DNA of 64,000 nt from SG8-30 sp963695155 (GCA_963695155.1 CAVOGD010000005.1:372001-436000); one strand, 5' to 3'. Shown: positions 33,772 to 43,006, counted from the stretch's first letter. The notes: a model not told the origin generated them from the letters alone. A program made the numbers and translations.

Positions 33772-34875
33772 TCAGGGGTTTCGAACCGCGTCGCCGACGT
33801 GCATCTCGCGGTTGGAATCGAGCAGCAGGCCATAGCTCAGGCGGTCCCAGGTCTTGAAGACCATGAACTCGCCGGTGCGCTGGTCCGGCAACGTGAACTT
33901 GCCGGACTCGCGGTACTCCGTCGTGTCCTTGACCTTCTCGCCGCGCTGCCATACCGAGAGCACGTTGCCGGGCTCGAGGCCGTGACGGGTGCCGCGATTG
34001 ATGATCACCACCTGGTACTCGCCGAAGGTCAGGTGACCGTTGGCGATCGCGATGATGCTGCCGTCTACGCTGCCCGCGGGCGGGCGCGGGATGAAGTCCA
34101 TCTCCACTTCGATCCTGTCCGGCAGCAGGATGTCGCCGTCCTGCGTCTCGCGGGCGGCCCGCACGAGCCTCAGCGTAGCGGGATCGCCGGCCTGGACGAC
34201 CGAGCCCGTGGCGGTGTACGTGCCCTCGTAACCGAGCACGTCACCGTCGTCCGGGTCCTTGATCCTGGGACCCACGTGATAGACAAGATGCGACTGCGCG
34301 ACGTTGGCCTTGCCGAGACGACGCACGTAAACGTCGTCGCCGATGGCCGCGACGATGCGCTGATCCCTGGCGGTCGCCACATACGGCGCGTCCTTGACCT
34401 GCTCCTTGGCCAGCACGGTCGGCCTGGACATGAACGCCTCGATGATCTCCCACGGGATCGCGCGGATCGCCTCCGACAGCGGCTGTTCGCGCACCCTCGG
34501 TGAGAGGCGCGTGGCGCCACCCTGCTCCAGCACCAGGCGCGGGCGGCCGTCCACCCAGGTCAGCGCCAGCACGTCACCCGGATAGATGAGGTGCGGGTTC
34601 TCGACCTGCGGGTTGACGAACCAGATCTCGGGCCAGTACCAGGGATCGGTCAGGAACCTGGCCGAGATGTCCCACAGCGTGTCGCCCGTGACGACCACGT
34701 AGCGTTCCGGCGCAGTGGGCGAAATCGGTATCACGCTGCGATCGATGCCGCCGGTCTGGGCGGTCACCTGCGTCGCAGGCAGCGCCAGGCCGCCGACGAC
34801 GATCAAGGCGGCCAGGGCCGCGTGGAACGATGCGCGGCCGAGGCCGCGGTTCTTGGAATCGGAGGACAGCGCCAT
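33772..34875 (-). CDS. LysM peptidoglycan-binding domain protein
   Basis: A 367-residue exported protein with a signal peptide (about 1-39, ending PATQVTAQ) and a LysM domain at about 57-108 (YVVVTGDTLWDISARFL, then LIYPGDVLALTW). The rest, about 250 residues, is a conserved beta-rich region of unknown function, with ATGSVVQAGDPATLRLV and INRGTRHGLEPGNVLSVW. LysM proteins of this type are coded between dprA and def in many gammaproteobacteria. The start at 34875 has AGGGAG upstream. It is divergent from def across 184 bases and ends in a clear terminator. Confidence 0.88.
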   Translation of the reverse strand: MALSSDSKNRGLGRASFHAALAALIVVGGLALPATQVTAQTGGIDRSVIPISPTAPERYVVVTGDTLWDISARFLTDPWYWPEIWFVNPQVENPHLIYPGDVLALTWVDGRPRLVLEQGGATRLSPRVREQPLSEAIRAIPWEIIEAFMSRPTVLAKEQVKDAPYVATARDQRIVAAIGDDVYVRRLGKANVAQSHLVYHVGPRIKDPDDGDVLGYEGTYTATGSVVQAGDPATLRLVRAARETQDGDILLPDRIEVEMDFIPRPPAGSVDGSIIAIANGHLTFGEYQVVIINRGTRHGLEPGNVLSVWQRGEKVKDTTEYRESGKFTLPDQRTGEFMVFKTWDRLSYGLLLDSNREMHVGDAVRNP

Positions 34876-35059
34876 CAACAACTCCCTCACTGCCGGTTTA
34901 GCCGCTGCACCCGTATACTTCACGGGCTCGCGGCGAACAGGACCGGCGAGCGATTGCCCGGCATTCGGCCCCGGAGCGGCTCGCCGGCGTTAAGTTCATT
35001 GCCCACAGGACTTTAGCAGCATTCTTGAGTCAGTTACACGAATACGGGACCCGATTCGC

Positions 35060-35602
35060 ATGACGCGCCTCACAATACTGGAGTATCCCGACCCGCGACT
35101 GCGAACCGTCGCACAGCCCGTGAAGGTCGTGGACGACGCGCTGCGCCAGCTCGTCGACGACATGCTGGAGACCATGTACGCGTCCAGCGGCATCGGCCTG
35201 GCCGCGACGCAGGTCAATGTCCACCGCCGGCTGCTGGTGGCCGACGTCTCCGAGCAGCACACGCAGCCACTGGTGTTCATCAACCCGGAGATCCTCACGC
35301 GCGACGAGGTGGGCGTCGGGCAGGAGGGTTGCCTGTCGGTGCCGGGCGTTTTCGAGGATATCGAGCGCGCGCAGCGCATCCGCGTGCGGGCCCTTGGCCG
35401 CGACGGCCAGCCGTTCGAGATGGATGCGTGTGGCCTGCTGGCGGTGTGCGTCCAGCACGAGATGGACCACCTGGAAGGCAAGCTGTTCGTCGATTACCTG
35501 TCGGAGCTGAAGCGCCAGCGCGTCCGCAAGAAGCTGGAGAAGGAGCGCAAGCTCCGCGCCGAGGGCCGGCCGCCGGGGCAGCCGGCCGCGCCGCTCATCT
35601 GA
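35060..35602 (+). CDS. def: Peptide deformylase
   Basis: A 180-residue metalloenzyme that removes the formyl group from nascent proteins. All three family motifs are intact: GIGLAATQV near 46, EGCLSVPG near 94 (metal Cys) and QHEMDHLEG near 137 (two metal His and catalytic Glu). The Lys/Arg-rich C-terminal tail (KRQRVRKKLEKERKL) is typical and helps bind the ribosome. fmt follows after 11 bases. Confidence 0.96.
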   Translation: MTRLTILEYPDPRLRTVAQPVKVVDDALRQLVDDMLETMYASSGIGLAATQVNVHRRLLVADVSEQHTQPLVFINPEILTRDEVGVGQEGCLSVPGVFEDIERAQRIRVRALGRDGQPFEMDACGLLAVCVQHEMDHLEGKLFVDYLSELKRQRVRKKLEKERKLRAEGRPPGQPAAPLI

Positions 35603-35613
35603 CCCGGGCCGCC

Positions 35614-36561
35614 GTGCCTGCCGGGCTCCGCATCGTCTTCGCCGGGACCCCCGCCTTCGCCGTCCCCGCGCTCGAGGCCATTGCGGCGTCGCGGCACGCG
35701 CTGCAGGCGGTCTATACGCAGCCCGACCGCCCCGCCGGCCGCGGCCGCAAGCTGGAGGAAAGCGCCGTCAAGCGCGCCGCGGCGCAACTGGGGCTGCCGG
35801 TCGAACAGCCCGTCGCCCTGAAGGACGCGGATGCGCCCGGGCGGCTGGCGCGCCACCGTGCGGACGTCATGGTCGTGGCGGCCTACGGGCTGCTGCTGCC
35901 GCAGGCCATCCTGGACGTGCCCGCGCTGGGCTGCCTCAACATCCATGCCTCGCTGCTGCCGCGCTGGCGGGGCGCCGCGCCGATCCAGCGTGCCCTGCTG
36001 GCCGGCGACTCCGAAACCGGCATCTCGATCATGCGCATGGAGGCCGGGCTCGACAGCGGGCCGGTCATGGCACGGCGCGCGCAACCGATTCGCCCGCACG
36101 ATACGGCCGGATCGCTGCACGAGTCGCTGGCCGTGCTGGGCGCCGCCATGGTCGTGGAGGCGCTGGACGAACTGGCGTCGGGCCAGGCGCGGTTCGAGCC
36201 GCAGGACCCGGCGGCGGTGACCCGCGCACCGAAGTTGACCAAGGCGGATGCCGTCATCGACTGGACGCAGCCGGCCGCAGCCATCGAACGGATGGTGCGC
36301 GCCTTCGACCCGTGGCCGGTTGCGGAAACCCGCCTGGACGGGCGCCAGCTGCGGGTCTGGAAGGCCCGCGCCGGACCGCCCGGGTCCACCCCCGCGCCGG
36401 CCGGCCACGTGCTCGGCGTCGGCCCGCAGGGCATGGTCGTGGCGACCGGTTCCGGCACCCTGGTCATCGAGCGCCTGCAGCTCGAGGGCCGCCGCGCGAT
36501 GGACGTCGCGGAGTTCACGCGGGCGCGGGACCTGGCCGGGGCCACGCTCGGAATGGCCTGA
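35614..36561 (+). CDS. fmt: Methionyl-tRNA formyltransferase
   Basis: A 315-residue enzyme that formylates initiator Met-tRNA using 10-formyl-tetrahydrofolate. The catalytic segment NIHASLLPRWRGAAPIQ contains the Asn and His, and the Asp lies in GLDSGPVM; the formyltransferase fold begins LRIVFAGTPAFA. The C-terminal tRNA-binding domain runs from about 205 to the end. The start is a GTG at 35614, giving MPAGLRIVFAGTP; no ATG fits. It lies between def and rsmB, the common translation-initiation cluster. Confidence 0.95.
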   Translation: MPAGLRIVFAGTPAFAVPALEAIAASRHALQAVYTQPDRPAGRGRKLEESAVKRAAAQLGLPVEQPVALKDADAPGRLARHRADVMVVAAYGLLLPQAILDVPALGCLNIHASLLPRWRGAAPIQRALLAGDSETGISIMRMEAGLDSGPVMARRAQPIRPHDTAGSLHESLAVLGAAMVVEALDELASGQARFEPQDPAAVTRAPKLTKADAVIDWTQPAAAIERMVRAFDPWPVAETRLDGRQLRVWKARAGPPGSTPAPAGHVLGVGPQGMVVATGSGTLVIERLQLEGRRAMDVAEFTRARDLAGATLGMA

Positions 36562-36575
36562 ACCCGGCCCACGCC

Positions 36576-37914
36576 ATGTCACAGCCACCCAATGCCGCCG
36601 CCGCCGCGAGAGCCAGCGCAGCCCGCGTGCTGGACCTGGTCGTGCGCGACGGCCGCACCCTCGAGGACGCGCTGGCGCAGCAACCGGTGCCCGCCGGGAG
36701 ACCGCGCGACGGTGCAGTCCCTGGCCTGGGGTGCGGCACGGTGGTTCCATGAACTCGACGCCTGCCTGGCGTTGCTGGCCGACCGGCTGCCGCGCAAGCT
36801 GGATCCGACGGTGCGCACGTTGGCGGTCGTCGGCCTGTACCAGTTGAGCCACGGCGGAACGCCGCCGCATGCCGCCGTCGCCGAAACCGTGGAAGCGGCG
36901 CGGCTGCTGGGCAAGGCGCGCGCGGCCGGCCTGGTCAATGCCGTGCTGAGGCGGTTCCAGCGCGAGCGCGACGCGGTCCTGGCTGCCGCGCACCGGGCAC
37001 CGCAGGCGCTGTTTGCGCACCCGGCGTGGCTCATCGACGCGATCGAACACGACTGGCCGGACGACTGGCGCGATTTGCTGGCCGCGGGCAACCAGCACCC
37101 GCCGATGTGGCTGCGGGTCAACGTGCGCCGCGGCCCGACGGACGCCTACCGGGCCCGCCTCGACGCACAGGGCATGGAGGCGACGGCCAGCGAACTGGCG
37201 CCCGAAGCGCTGCAACTGGCGGTGCCGGTGCCCGTGGCGAAGCTTCCGGGATTCGCGGCGGGCGACGTGTCGGTGCAGGACGTGACCGCGCAGCTCGCAG
37301 CGCGGCTGCTCGATGCGCAGCCCGGCATGCGGGTGCTGGACGCCTGTGCGGCGCCGGGCGGCAAGGCCTGTCACCTGCTCGAGCTGCAGCCGGGCCTGTC
37401 GGAGCTGGTGGCGCTCGACATCGACGCCGCACGCGGCGCGAGAATCCGCGACAACCTCGCCCGGCTGGGCCTCGCCGCAACCGTGCTGACGGGGGACGCC
37501 GCAGCGCCGGCCACATGGTGGGACGGGCGGCCGTTCGAGCGCATCCTGCTCGATGTGCCGTGCTCCGGCACGGGCGTCATACGGCGGCATCCCGACATCA
37601 AGCTGCTGCGCCGGCGGCAGGACATCGGGGCCTTCGCGGCGCGGCAGCGTCAATTGCTGGATGCCGCGTGGCCCCTGCTGTCGCCCGGCGGGCGATTGCT
37701 GTACGCGACCTGCTCGGTGCTGCGCGCGGAGAATGCCGCGGTCGTGGAAGGGTTCCTCGGCGCGCATCCAGGGACAGCGGATGTGACGGAATCTGCTAGG
37801 CTTTTTGGTTTCCCCCGGCTGCCGGCAGCGGGGGCGGGTCCCGGCCTGGCGTTGCCGACCGGGACAGCAGGTGGGGATGGCTTCTACTACGCCTGCCTGG
37901 AACGGCCGGCCTGA
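36576..37914 (+). CDS. rsmB: 16S rRNA cytosine(967)-C5-methyltransferase, interrupted by one frameshift
   Basis: When one extra base is ignored this is a protein of about 445 residues. An N-terminal NusB-like RNA-binding domain begins MSQPPNAAAAARASAARVL, and a methyltransferase domain carries DACAAPGGKACHLLE, the catalytic VPCSGTGVIRRHP and the partner TCSVLRAEN. It methylates C967 of 16S rRNA. The frame shifts in the GGG run at 36696-36698: deleting one G joins ...QQPVPA to GDRATVQSLAWGAARW without loss. Both halves are otherwise well conserved, so a consensus error is likelier than a dead gene. It follows fmt by 14 bases; the DUF4390 gene follows after 11. Confidence 0.87.
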
Positions 37915-37925
37915 GAGCGGGAAGA

Positions 37926-38504
37926 GTGCACGCCACACGAGGGCTTCTTGCGGGATTCGGGTGGGCGGCGACCGCGCTGAGCGGCCTGCTGCTCGCTGCG
38001 GCGCCCGTCGCGGCGGCCGAGCGGTTCGAGATCCGCAACGCCTTCGCCGAGCCGGTGGCCGGCGTGTGGCAACTCAATGCCAACCTGGACCTGGGCCTCA
38101 GCAGCGCGGCCCGCGAGGCGCTGCAGGAAGGCATTCCGCTGACCCTGGTGCTGGACGTCGAGATCACGGCCGAGCGCGGCTTCCTGCCTGACGCCGGTGT
38201 CGCCGAGCTGGTGCAGCGCTGGAGCCTGGCCTATGACGCGCTGTCGCAGCGCTACGTCGTCACCAACCTGAACAGCCGCGCGCAGTCCACGCAGGCGACG
38301 CTCGAGGAAGCGCTCGACAGCCTGTCGCAGGTGCGCGGCCTGCCGCTGGTGGACGCGGCGCTGCTGCGGGCAAGGCGGCGCCACGAGATCAGCCTGCGCG
38401 CGTCGGTCGAGATCGGCGGGCTGCCGGACGCGGTCAAGGTGCTGATCTTCTGGCGGGACTGGACCGTGAGCACGGACTGGTACACCTGGAGCATACGGCC
38501 ATGA
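37926..38504 (+). CDS. DUF4390 domain protein, exported
   Basis: A 192-residue periplasmic protein. A signal peptide covers residues 1-30 (ending AAPVAAA). The mature part is a single DUF4390 domain with GVWQLNANLDLGLSSAAREAL, GIPLTLVLDVEI and the C-terminal RDWTVSTDWYTW. The start is GTG at 37926. The family is regularly coded just before ntrY-like kinases, and here the stop overlaps the ntrY ATG (ATGA), so it may help the kinase sense its periplasmic signal. That role is inference. Confidence 0.85.
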   Translation: MHATRGLLAGFGWAATALSGLLLAAAPVAAAERFEIRNAFAEPVAGVWQLNANLDLGLSSAAREALQEGIPLTLVLDVEITAERGFLPDAGVAELVQRWSLAYDALSQRYVVTNLNSRAQSTQATLEEALDSLSQVRGLPLVDAALLRARRRHEISLRASVEIGGLPDAVKVLIFWRDWTVSTDWYTWSIRP

Positions 38505-40717
38505 CCCGCCGCTGGGTGCCGGTGGCGATCGGCGCCGGCGTCGTGCTGTGGGTCGTCGCGCTGGCGATGCTCGCGGTGACCACCCGCGACTCGCAGGAAT
38601 TCGGGCGGCTGCAGCCCTGGATCCTGATGGTCAACGCCATCGGCGTGCTGGTGCTGCTGGCGTTGCTGGTGGGCCGTCTCGTGGACCTGGTGCGGGAGCG
38701 CCGCGCCCATGTGCCCGGGTCGCGCCTGCGTTCGCAGTCCGTGGCGATCCTGAGCGCGCTGGCGCTGGTGCCGCTGTTGCTCGTGTTCACCTTCTCCGTG
38801 CTGTTCCTGACGCGCGGCATCGACAGCTGGTTCCACGTCGAGGTGCGCCAGGGGCTGAGCGATGCGCTCGGCCTGTCGCGCGCCGCGCTCGACCTGCGGA
38901 TGCGGGAGTGCCTGGAACGCTCGGAGCTGGTCGCCGAAGACCTCGGCACGCTGCGTTCGACCAGGCTGTTCGGCGCGCTGGACGGCCACCGGCGGCTGGT
39001 GGACGCGGAGGAGCTCGCGGTGGTCGCCGCGGGCGGGCAGCTGGAAGCCTACAGCGCCAACAGCCTGCTCAACCCGCTGCCGCCGGCGCCGGACGACAAC
39101 GTGCTGATGCGCGTGCGGCGCGGCGAGCGCTACGTCAGCCTCGACCCGTCGCCGAACGGCGGTTACGTCATCCGCGTCGCGGTGCGCATGGGGCCGGCCT
39201 CGGAGCTGCAGGCGCCGCGCGTGCTGGTGGCGGTCTACCCGGTGCCGCAACGGCTGGCCGACCTGGCGGAGACCGTGCAGGGCGCCTACCAGCAGTACGG
39301 CCGGCTGGCCTACCTGCGGGAACCGCTCAAGACCAGTTTCGTACTGACCCTGTCGCTGGTGCTGCTGGTGGCGCTGCTGGCGGCCGTGTATGGCGCGTTC
39401 TTCTTTTCCGACCGTCTCATCCAGCCGGTGCAGGACCTGATCGGCGCGACGCGCGCGGTGGCGAAGGGCGACTTCGAGACGCGGGTGACGCGCTCGTCGC
39501 ACGATGAAATCGGATTCCTGGTCACGTCCTTCAACGACATGACCAAGCGGCTGTCGCGCGCGCGCGCCGAGGCCGAGGCCAGCAGCCAGGCGGTGGACAA
39601 GGAACGCAGCGGCCTGGCCATCATCCTCGCCAGGCTGTCCACCGGGGTCATTTCGCTGGAACCGGACCTGCGCATCCGCGTCGCCAACCATGCCGCCGGC
39701 GACATCCTCGGCGTGGACCTGCAGGCGGCCGCGGGCCGGCCCATCGCGGAGCTGGCCGACGGCGGCTCGCTGATGGCGCAGTTCCTGGAGGCGGTCCAGC
39801 CGCGCATCACGGCGGGCGAGACCGACTGGCGCGAGCAGCTGACGCTGCGGGCCGAATCCAGCCGTCGCGAGCTGATGTGCGCCTGCACCGCCCTGCCGGG
39901 CGAGACCGGCGAGCCGGAAGGCCTGGTGCTCGTGTTCGACGACATCACCCAGTTGCTGCATACGCAGCGGGAGGCCGCCTGGGGCGAGGTGGCGAGGCGG
40001 CTGGCCCACGAGATCAAGAACCCGCTGACGCCGATCCAGTTGTCCGCCGAGCGCATGCGCCGCCGCCTGCTCGAGGGACTCGCCCCGCGCGAGGCGGAGA
40101 TCCTCGATCGCGCCACGCACACCATCGTGCAGCAGGTCGAGTCGATGAAGCAGATGGTCAATGCCTTCAGCGACTACGCGCGGGCGCCGGAAATCGCGCT
40201 GGCGCGCTTCGACCTCAACAAGCTGGTGCGCGAGGCCGTCGAGCTGCATCACGTGCACGACGCGCACTTCAGGATCAGCCTGGAGCTGGCCGACGAGGGC
40301 GCTTTCGTCGAGGGCGACCTGGTGCAGATCAGGCAGGTCCTCAACAACCTGCTGACGAACTCGATCGAGGCGCTGGAAGGCGCGCCGGAACCGGCCATCT
40401 GCGTGCGCACCCGCAACCAGCGCTCGGCCGGGGCGGAGTTCGTCGAGCTGCTGGTGGTGGACAACGGGCCGGGATTCCAGCAGGAATTCATCGGCCAGGT
40501 CTTCGACCCGTACGTGACGAGCAAGCCGAAGGGAACGGGCCTCGGCCTGGCCATCGTGCGCAAGATCGTCGAGGAACACGGTGGCCGCGTCGAGGCGGAC
40601 AACGAAACGGGCGGCGGTGCGCGGGTGCGCATCTGGCTGCCGGTGGACCAGGCAGCCCGCGGCGCCACGCCGCCCCGCGACCTCCGCAAGACGGAGCCCA
40701 GGAGAGAGCAAGCATGA
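38501..40717 (+). CDS. ntrY: NtrY-type membrane sensor histidine kinase
   Basis: A 738-residue kinase. Three N-terminal helices (near 7-27, 42-62 and 78-103) and a fourth near 285-307 flank a periplasmic loop of about 180 residues. HAMP follows at about 308-362, PAS at about 375-480, HisKA with the phosphoacceptor His503 in RLAHEIKNPLTPIQ, and HATPase at about 600-720 with VVDNGPGFQ, DPYVTSKPKGTGLGLA. This matches NtrY, which responds to nitrogen, redox or envelope state depending on the species. ntrX follows with an ATGA overlap. Confidence 0.92.
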   Translation: MTRRWVPVAIGAGVVLWVVALAMLAVTTRDSQEFGRLQPWILMVNAIGVLVLLALLVGRLVDLVRERRAHVPGSRLRSQSVAILSALALVPLLLVFTFSVLFLTRGIDSWFHVEVRQGLSDALGLSRAALDLRMRECLERSELVAEDLGTLRSTRLFGALDGHRRLVDAEELAVVAAGGQLEAYSANSLLNPLPPAPDDNVLMRVRRGERYVSLDPSPNGGYVIRVAVRMGPASELQAPRVLVAVYPVPQRLADLAETVQGAYQQYGRLAYLREPLKTSFVLTLSLVLLVALLAAVYGAFFFSDRLIQPVQDLIGATRAVAKGDFETRVTRSSHDEIGFLVTSFNDMTKRLSRARAEAEASSQAVDKERSGLAIILARLSTGVISLEPDLRIRVANHAAGDILGVDLQAAAGRPIAELADGGSLMAQFLEAVQPRITAGETDWREQLTLRAESSRRELMCACTALPGETGEPEGLVLVFDDITQLLHTQREAAWGEVARRLAHEIKNPLTPIQLSAERMRRRLLEGLAPREAEILDRATHTIVQQVESMKQMVNAFSDYARAPEIALARFDLNKLVREAVELHHVHDAHFRISLELADEGAFVEGDLVQIRQVLNNLLTNSIEALEGAPEPAICVRTRNQRSAGAEFVELLVVDNGPGFQQEFIGQVFDPYVTSKPKGTGLGLAIVRKIVEEHGGRVEADNETGGGARVRIWLPVDQAARGATPPRDLRKTEPRREQA

Positions 40718-42078
40718 GCTCGCCCCGCATACTCGTCGTGGACGACGAGGCCGACATCCGCGAAACGCTCAAGGAGATCCTCGGCGAGGAAGGCTACGAG
40801 GTCGAGGTGGCGGCCAACGCGGCCGCGGCCCGCGCCGCGCTGGCCCGCCAGGAACCGGACCTGGTGCTGCTCGACATCTGGATGCCCGACACCGACGGCA
40901 TCTCGCTGCTGCGCGAGTGGTCGGCGGCGGAAATCCTGCGCTTCCCGGTCGTGATCCTGTCCGGGCACGGCACGGTCGAGACCGCCGTCGAGGCGACGCG
41001 CCTCGGCGCCATGGACTTCGTCGAGAAGCCGCTGTCGCTGGCCAAGCTGCTGCGCACCGTCGAGCGGGCGCTGGAGTCGGGGCGGCGACGGCGGCAGGCG
41101 CAGCGCACCCTGATCCCGCCGCTGGTCGCGCCGATCGGCAAGAGCAAGCTGATGCAGCAACTGCGCGAGCAGGTCGGTCGGGTCGCGGCGCACGACGCGT
41201 CGGTGATGCTGGTCGGCGAGATCGGCACCGGCCGCGAGTCCTTCGCGCGCTACCTGCATTCGCTCGGGCCGCGCGCCGACGGGCCGTTCGTGCCGGTGAC
41301 CTGCGCTGCGCTGGATGCAGCCGGCGCGGCGGCGCGCCTGCGCGGCAGTAACGACGGCGAGGGCCCCGACGCGGGCTGCTACGACCAGGCGCAGGGCGGC
41401 ATGCTGCTGCTCAACGGCATCGAGGACCTGCCGCAGGCCGTGCAGCGCGTGCTGCATGCCGACCTCGAGGATGGCGGCTACGTGCGGGTCGGCGGCGCGG
41501 ACCGCATCCCGCTGCGGCTGCGTTGCGTCGCGACGGCCAAGCCGGGCATCGAGTCGCGGCCGGACGAGGTGCTGCGGCGCGACCTGGTGGCGCAGCTCAA
41601 CGTCATCACGCTGCGCGTCCCGGCGCTGCGCGAGTACGCCGAGGACGTTCCCGACCTGCTGCGCCACTACGTGGACCGGCTGGTGGACGAGGAGGGCCTG
41701 GCGTTCCGCCGCTTCAGCGTGGCCGCGCAGAACCGGCTGCGGAACTACCCGTGGCCGGCCAACGTGCGGGAACTGCGCAACCTGGTGCAGCGCCTGCTGA
41801 TCGTGGGCGGGCCGGAAGAGATCGGGCTGGAGGAGATCGAGCGCGAACTGGCGGTGCAGCAACCGGCGGAGGAACCGCTGGTCAAGCAGGACCTGCTGGC
41901 GCTGCCGCTGCGCGAGGCCCGCGAGCACTTCGAGCGCGCCTACCTCACCCAGCAGCTGATCCTGTGCAACGGCAAGGTGGGGCAGCTGGCCAAGCGCGTC
42001 GGCATGGAACGCACGCACCTGTACCGCAAGCTGCGCGCGCTGGGCGTGGACTTCCGGCAGATCAGCGAAGAGGACTGA
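40714..42078 (+). CDS. ntrX: NtrX-type response regulator with degenerate AAA+ domain
   Basis: A 454-residue regulator. The receiver domain (1-120) keeps the acidic pocket (DDE at 10-12), phospho-acceptor Asp54 in LLDIWMPDTDG and Lys in FVEKPLS. The central AAA+ region (about 145-375) is degenerate: Walker A reads GEIGTGRESF with Arg in place of Lys, the sigma-54-contacting GAFTGA loop is missing, and Walker B reads MLLLNGIEDL with no Asp-Glu. The C-terminal Fis-type helix-turn-helix is intact (VGQLAKRVGMERTHLYRKL). It probably binds DNA but not sigma-54, as reported for some NtrX proteins. Partner of the preceding kinase. Confidence 0.9.
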   Translation: MSSPRILVVDDEADIRETLKEILGEEGYEVEVAANAAAARAALARQEPDLVLLDIWMPDTDGISLLREWSAAEILRFPVVILSGHGTVETAVEATRLGAMDFVEKPLSLAKLLRTVERALESGRRRRQAQRTLIPPLVAPIGKSKLMQQLREQVGRVAAHDASVMLVGEIGTGRESFARYLHSLGPRADGPFVPVTCAALDAAGAAARLRGSNDGEGPDAGCYDQAQGGMLLLNGIEDLPQAVQRVLHADLEDGGYVRVGGADRIPLRLRCVATAKPGIESRPDEVLRRDLVAQLNVITLRVPALREYAEDVPDLLRHYVDRLVDEEGLAFRRFSVAAQNRLRNYPWPANVRELRNLVQRLLIVGGPEEIGLEEIERELAVQQPAEEPLVKQDLLALPLREAREHFERAYLTQQLILCNGKVGQLAKRVGMERTHLYRKLRALGVDFRQISEED

Positions 42079-42466
42079 ACCGCGGGGCCTGGCACGCTGT
42101 AGCGTCCGCAGCGGCACCCTGACAGCCGGATCCAGCGGTGATCGTCGCAGGCGGCCCGGGGTCGCTGCACGAGTCGTGACGTTTTCCGGGGCGAGCACGC
42201 GGGATCCGGTCGGGTCCCCACGCTCGCTCCGCGGAAAGTCGCTCGCTTAGGGGACCACGACCACCTCGCGCGCTCGCCTGCGGTGACGGCGGTACGAGGA
42301 GCGGGCGGGCCGGGGTCGGCGAGCGAATAAAGATCGACTGAGCGAGCGATCCCGGGCCGCCTGCGACGATCACCGTTCGACCTGGGTGCCCCCGCACCAG
42401 CGCGTGGCCTTTATCGAGGGCCGCGAGGGCGCAGACCCGGCTGTCAACGGCAGTCGCCGCGACCGT
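42079..42466. other. 388-base non-coding gap between ntrX and the SPOR gene
   Basis: No plausible gene is present; open frames here are short and without recognisable features. Most of the gap is filled by a block with nested inverted repeats (described separately). Inside it, imperfect palindromes of the form GCGAGC/GCTCGC recur several times, so the RNA would fold strongly. It separates the plus-strand ntrX from the minus-strand SPOR gene, so it may also serve as a terminator for both. Confidence 0.7.
42120..42446. repeat. 327-bp element with nested inverted repeats
   Basis: Outer ends are a perfect 10-bp inverted repeat (TGACAGCCGG at 42120-42129 and CCGGCTGTCA at 42437-42446). Inside, a 31-bp inverted repeat (42136-42166 and 42345-42375) matches at 30 positions. 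The right arms are separated by 61 bases, while the left arms are separated by 6. No flanking target duplication was found. It could be a small non-autonomous mobile element, a structured RNA or a terminator block. Confidence 0.7.
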
Positions 42467-43006
42467 TCAGCCGCCGACGCGGATCACCAGCACGTCCATC
42501 TCGGCCTCGCGCAGCCGGTTGCGCACGCGGTTCAGCTCGTTGAGGTCGGAGATCGGCCCCACCCGCACCCGGTGCCAGGTGTCGTTGTCCACCGAGACGC
42601 GCTGCACCCTGGACTCGATGCCCTGCAGCGCAAGCTGGGCGCGCACCCGGTCGGCCTCGGTGAAAGCGCGGTAGGAACCGACCTGCAGCACGTAGGCGCC
42701 GGCCTTCTCGACCGCGGCGGCCGGCGCATCGCGCTTCACCTCGCGGTCGCGCTCGGGGACGACGACCTCGAAGTTCGGCAGCATCTCGTAGAAGTCGAAA
42801 CGCGTCTCGGGTTCCTGCGGGGGCACTTCCGACTCGCGGGTCGAGGCCGGCGCCGGCCGTTCGCCGGGCGCCGGTGGCGGTGAGCGGTCGAGCAGGTACA
42901 GGCCCAGGCCGACGCCCAGGCCCGCCAGCAGTCCCAGCGCCAGGCCGGTGTAGCCCGAGAACGGGTCGCGGCGCGCGCGGCTGCGCTTGTAGTCACGCGT
43001 GGACAT
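42467..43006 (-). CDS. SPOR domain protein, membrane-anchored
   Basis: A 179-residue inner-membrane protein with one helix (about 18-39, GYTGLALGLLAGLGVGLGLY), a Pro/Glu-rich periplasmic linker, and a C-terminal SPOR domain (about 103-178, GAYVLQVGSYRAFTEADRV). SPOR domains bind denuded glycan at the division septum, and the FtsN-like layout suggests a divisome role. The ATG shares a base with the argS stop (TGATG). FtsN-like SPOR genes after priA/argS are common in gammaproteobacteria. Confidence 0.88.
   Translation of the reverse strand: MSTRDYKRSRARRDPFSGYTGLALGLLAGLGVGLGLYLLDRSPPPAPGERPAPASTRESEVPPQEPETRFDFYEMLPNFEVVVPERDREVKRDAPAAAVEKAGAYVLQVGSYRAFTEADRVRAQLALQGIESRVQRVSVDNDTWHRVRVGPISDLNELNRVRNRLREAEMDVLVIRVGG

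Noticed and set aside
36696..36698. Programmed frameshift in rsmB
   Set aside because: No slippery sequence of the known types, and RsmB is not known to use frameshifting.
42371..42398. tRNA-like 3' end (GTTCGA followed by CCCCCGCACCA) in the ntrX-SPOR gap
   Set aside because: The T-stem does not pair properly, the D-arm and anticodon arm cannot be placed, and a 5' acceptor match needs a length of about 95 bases with a mismatch.
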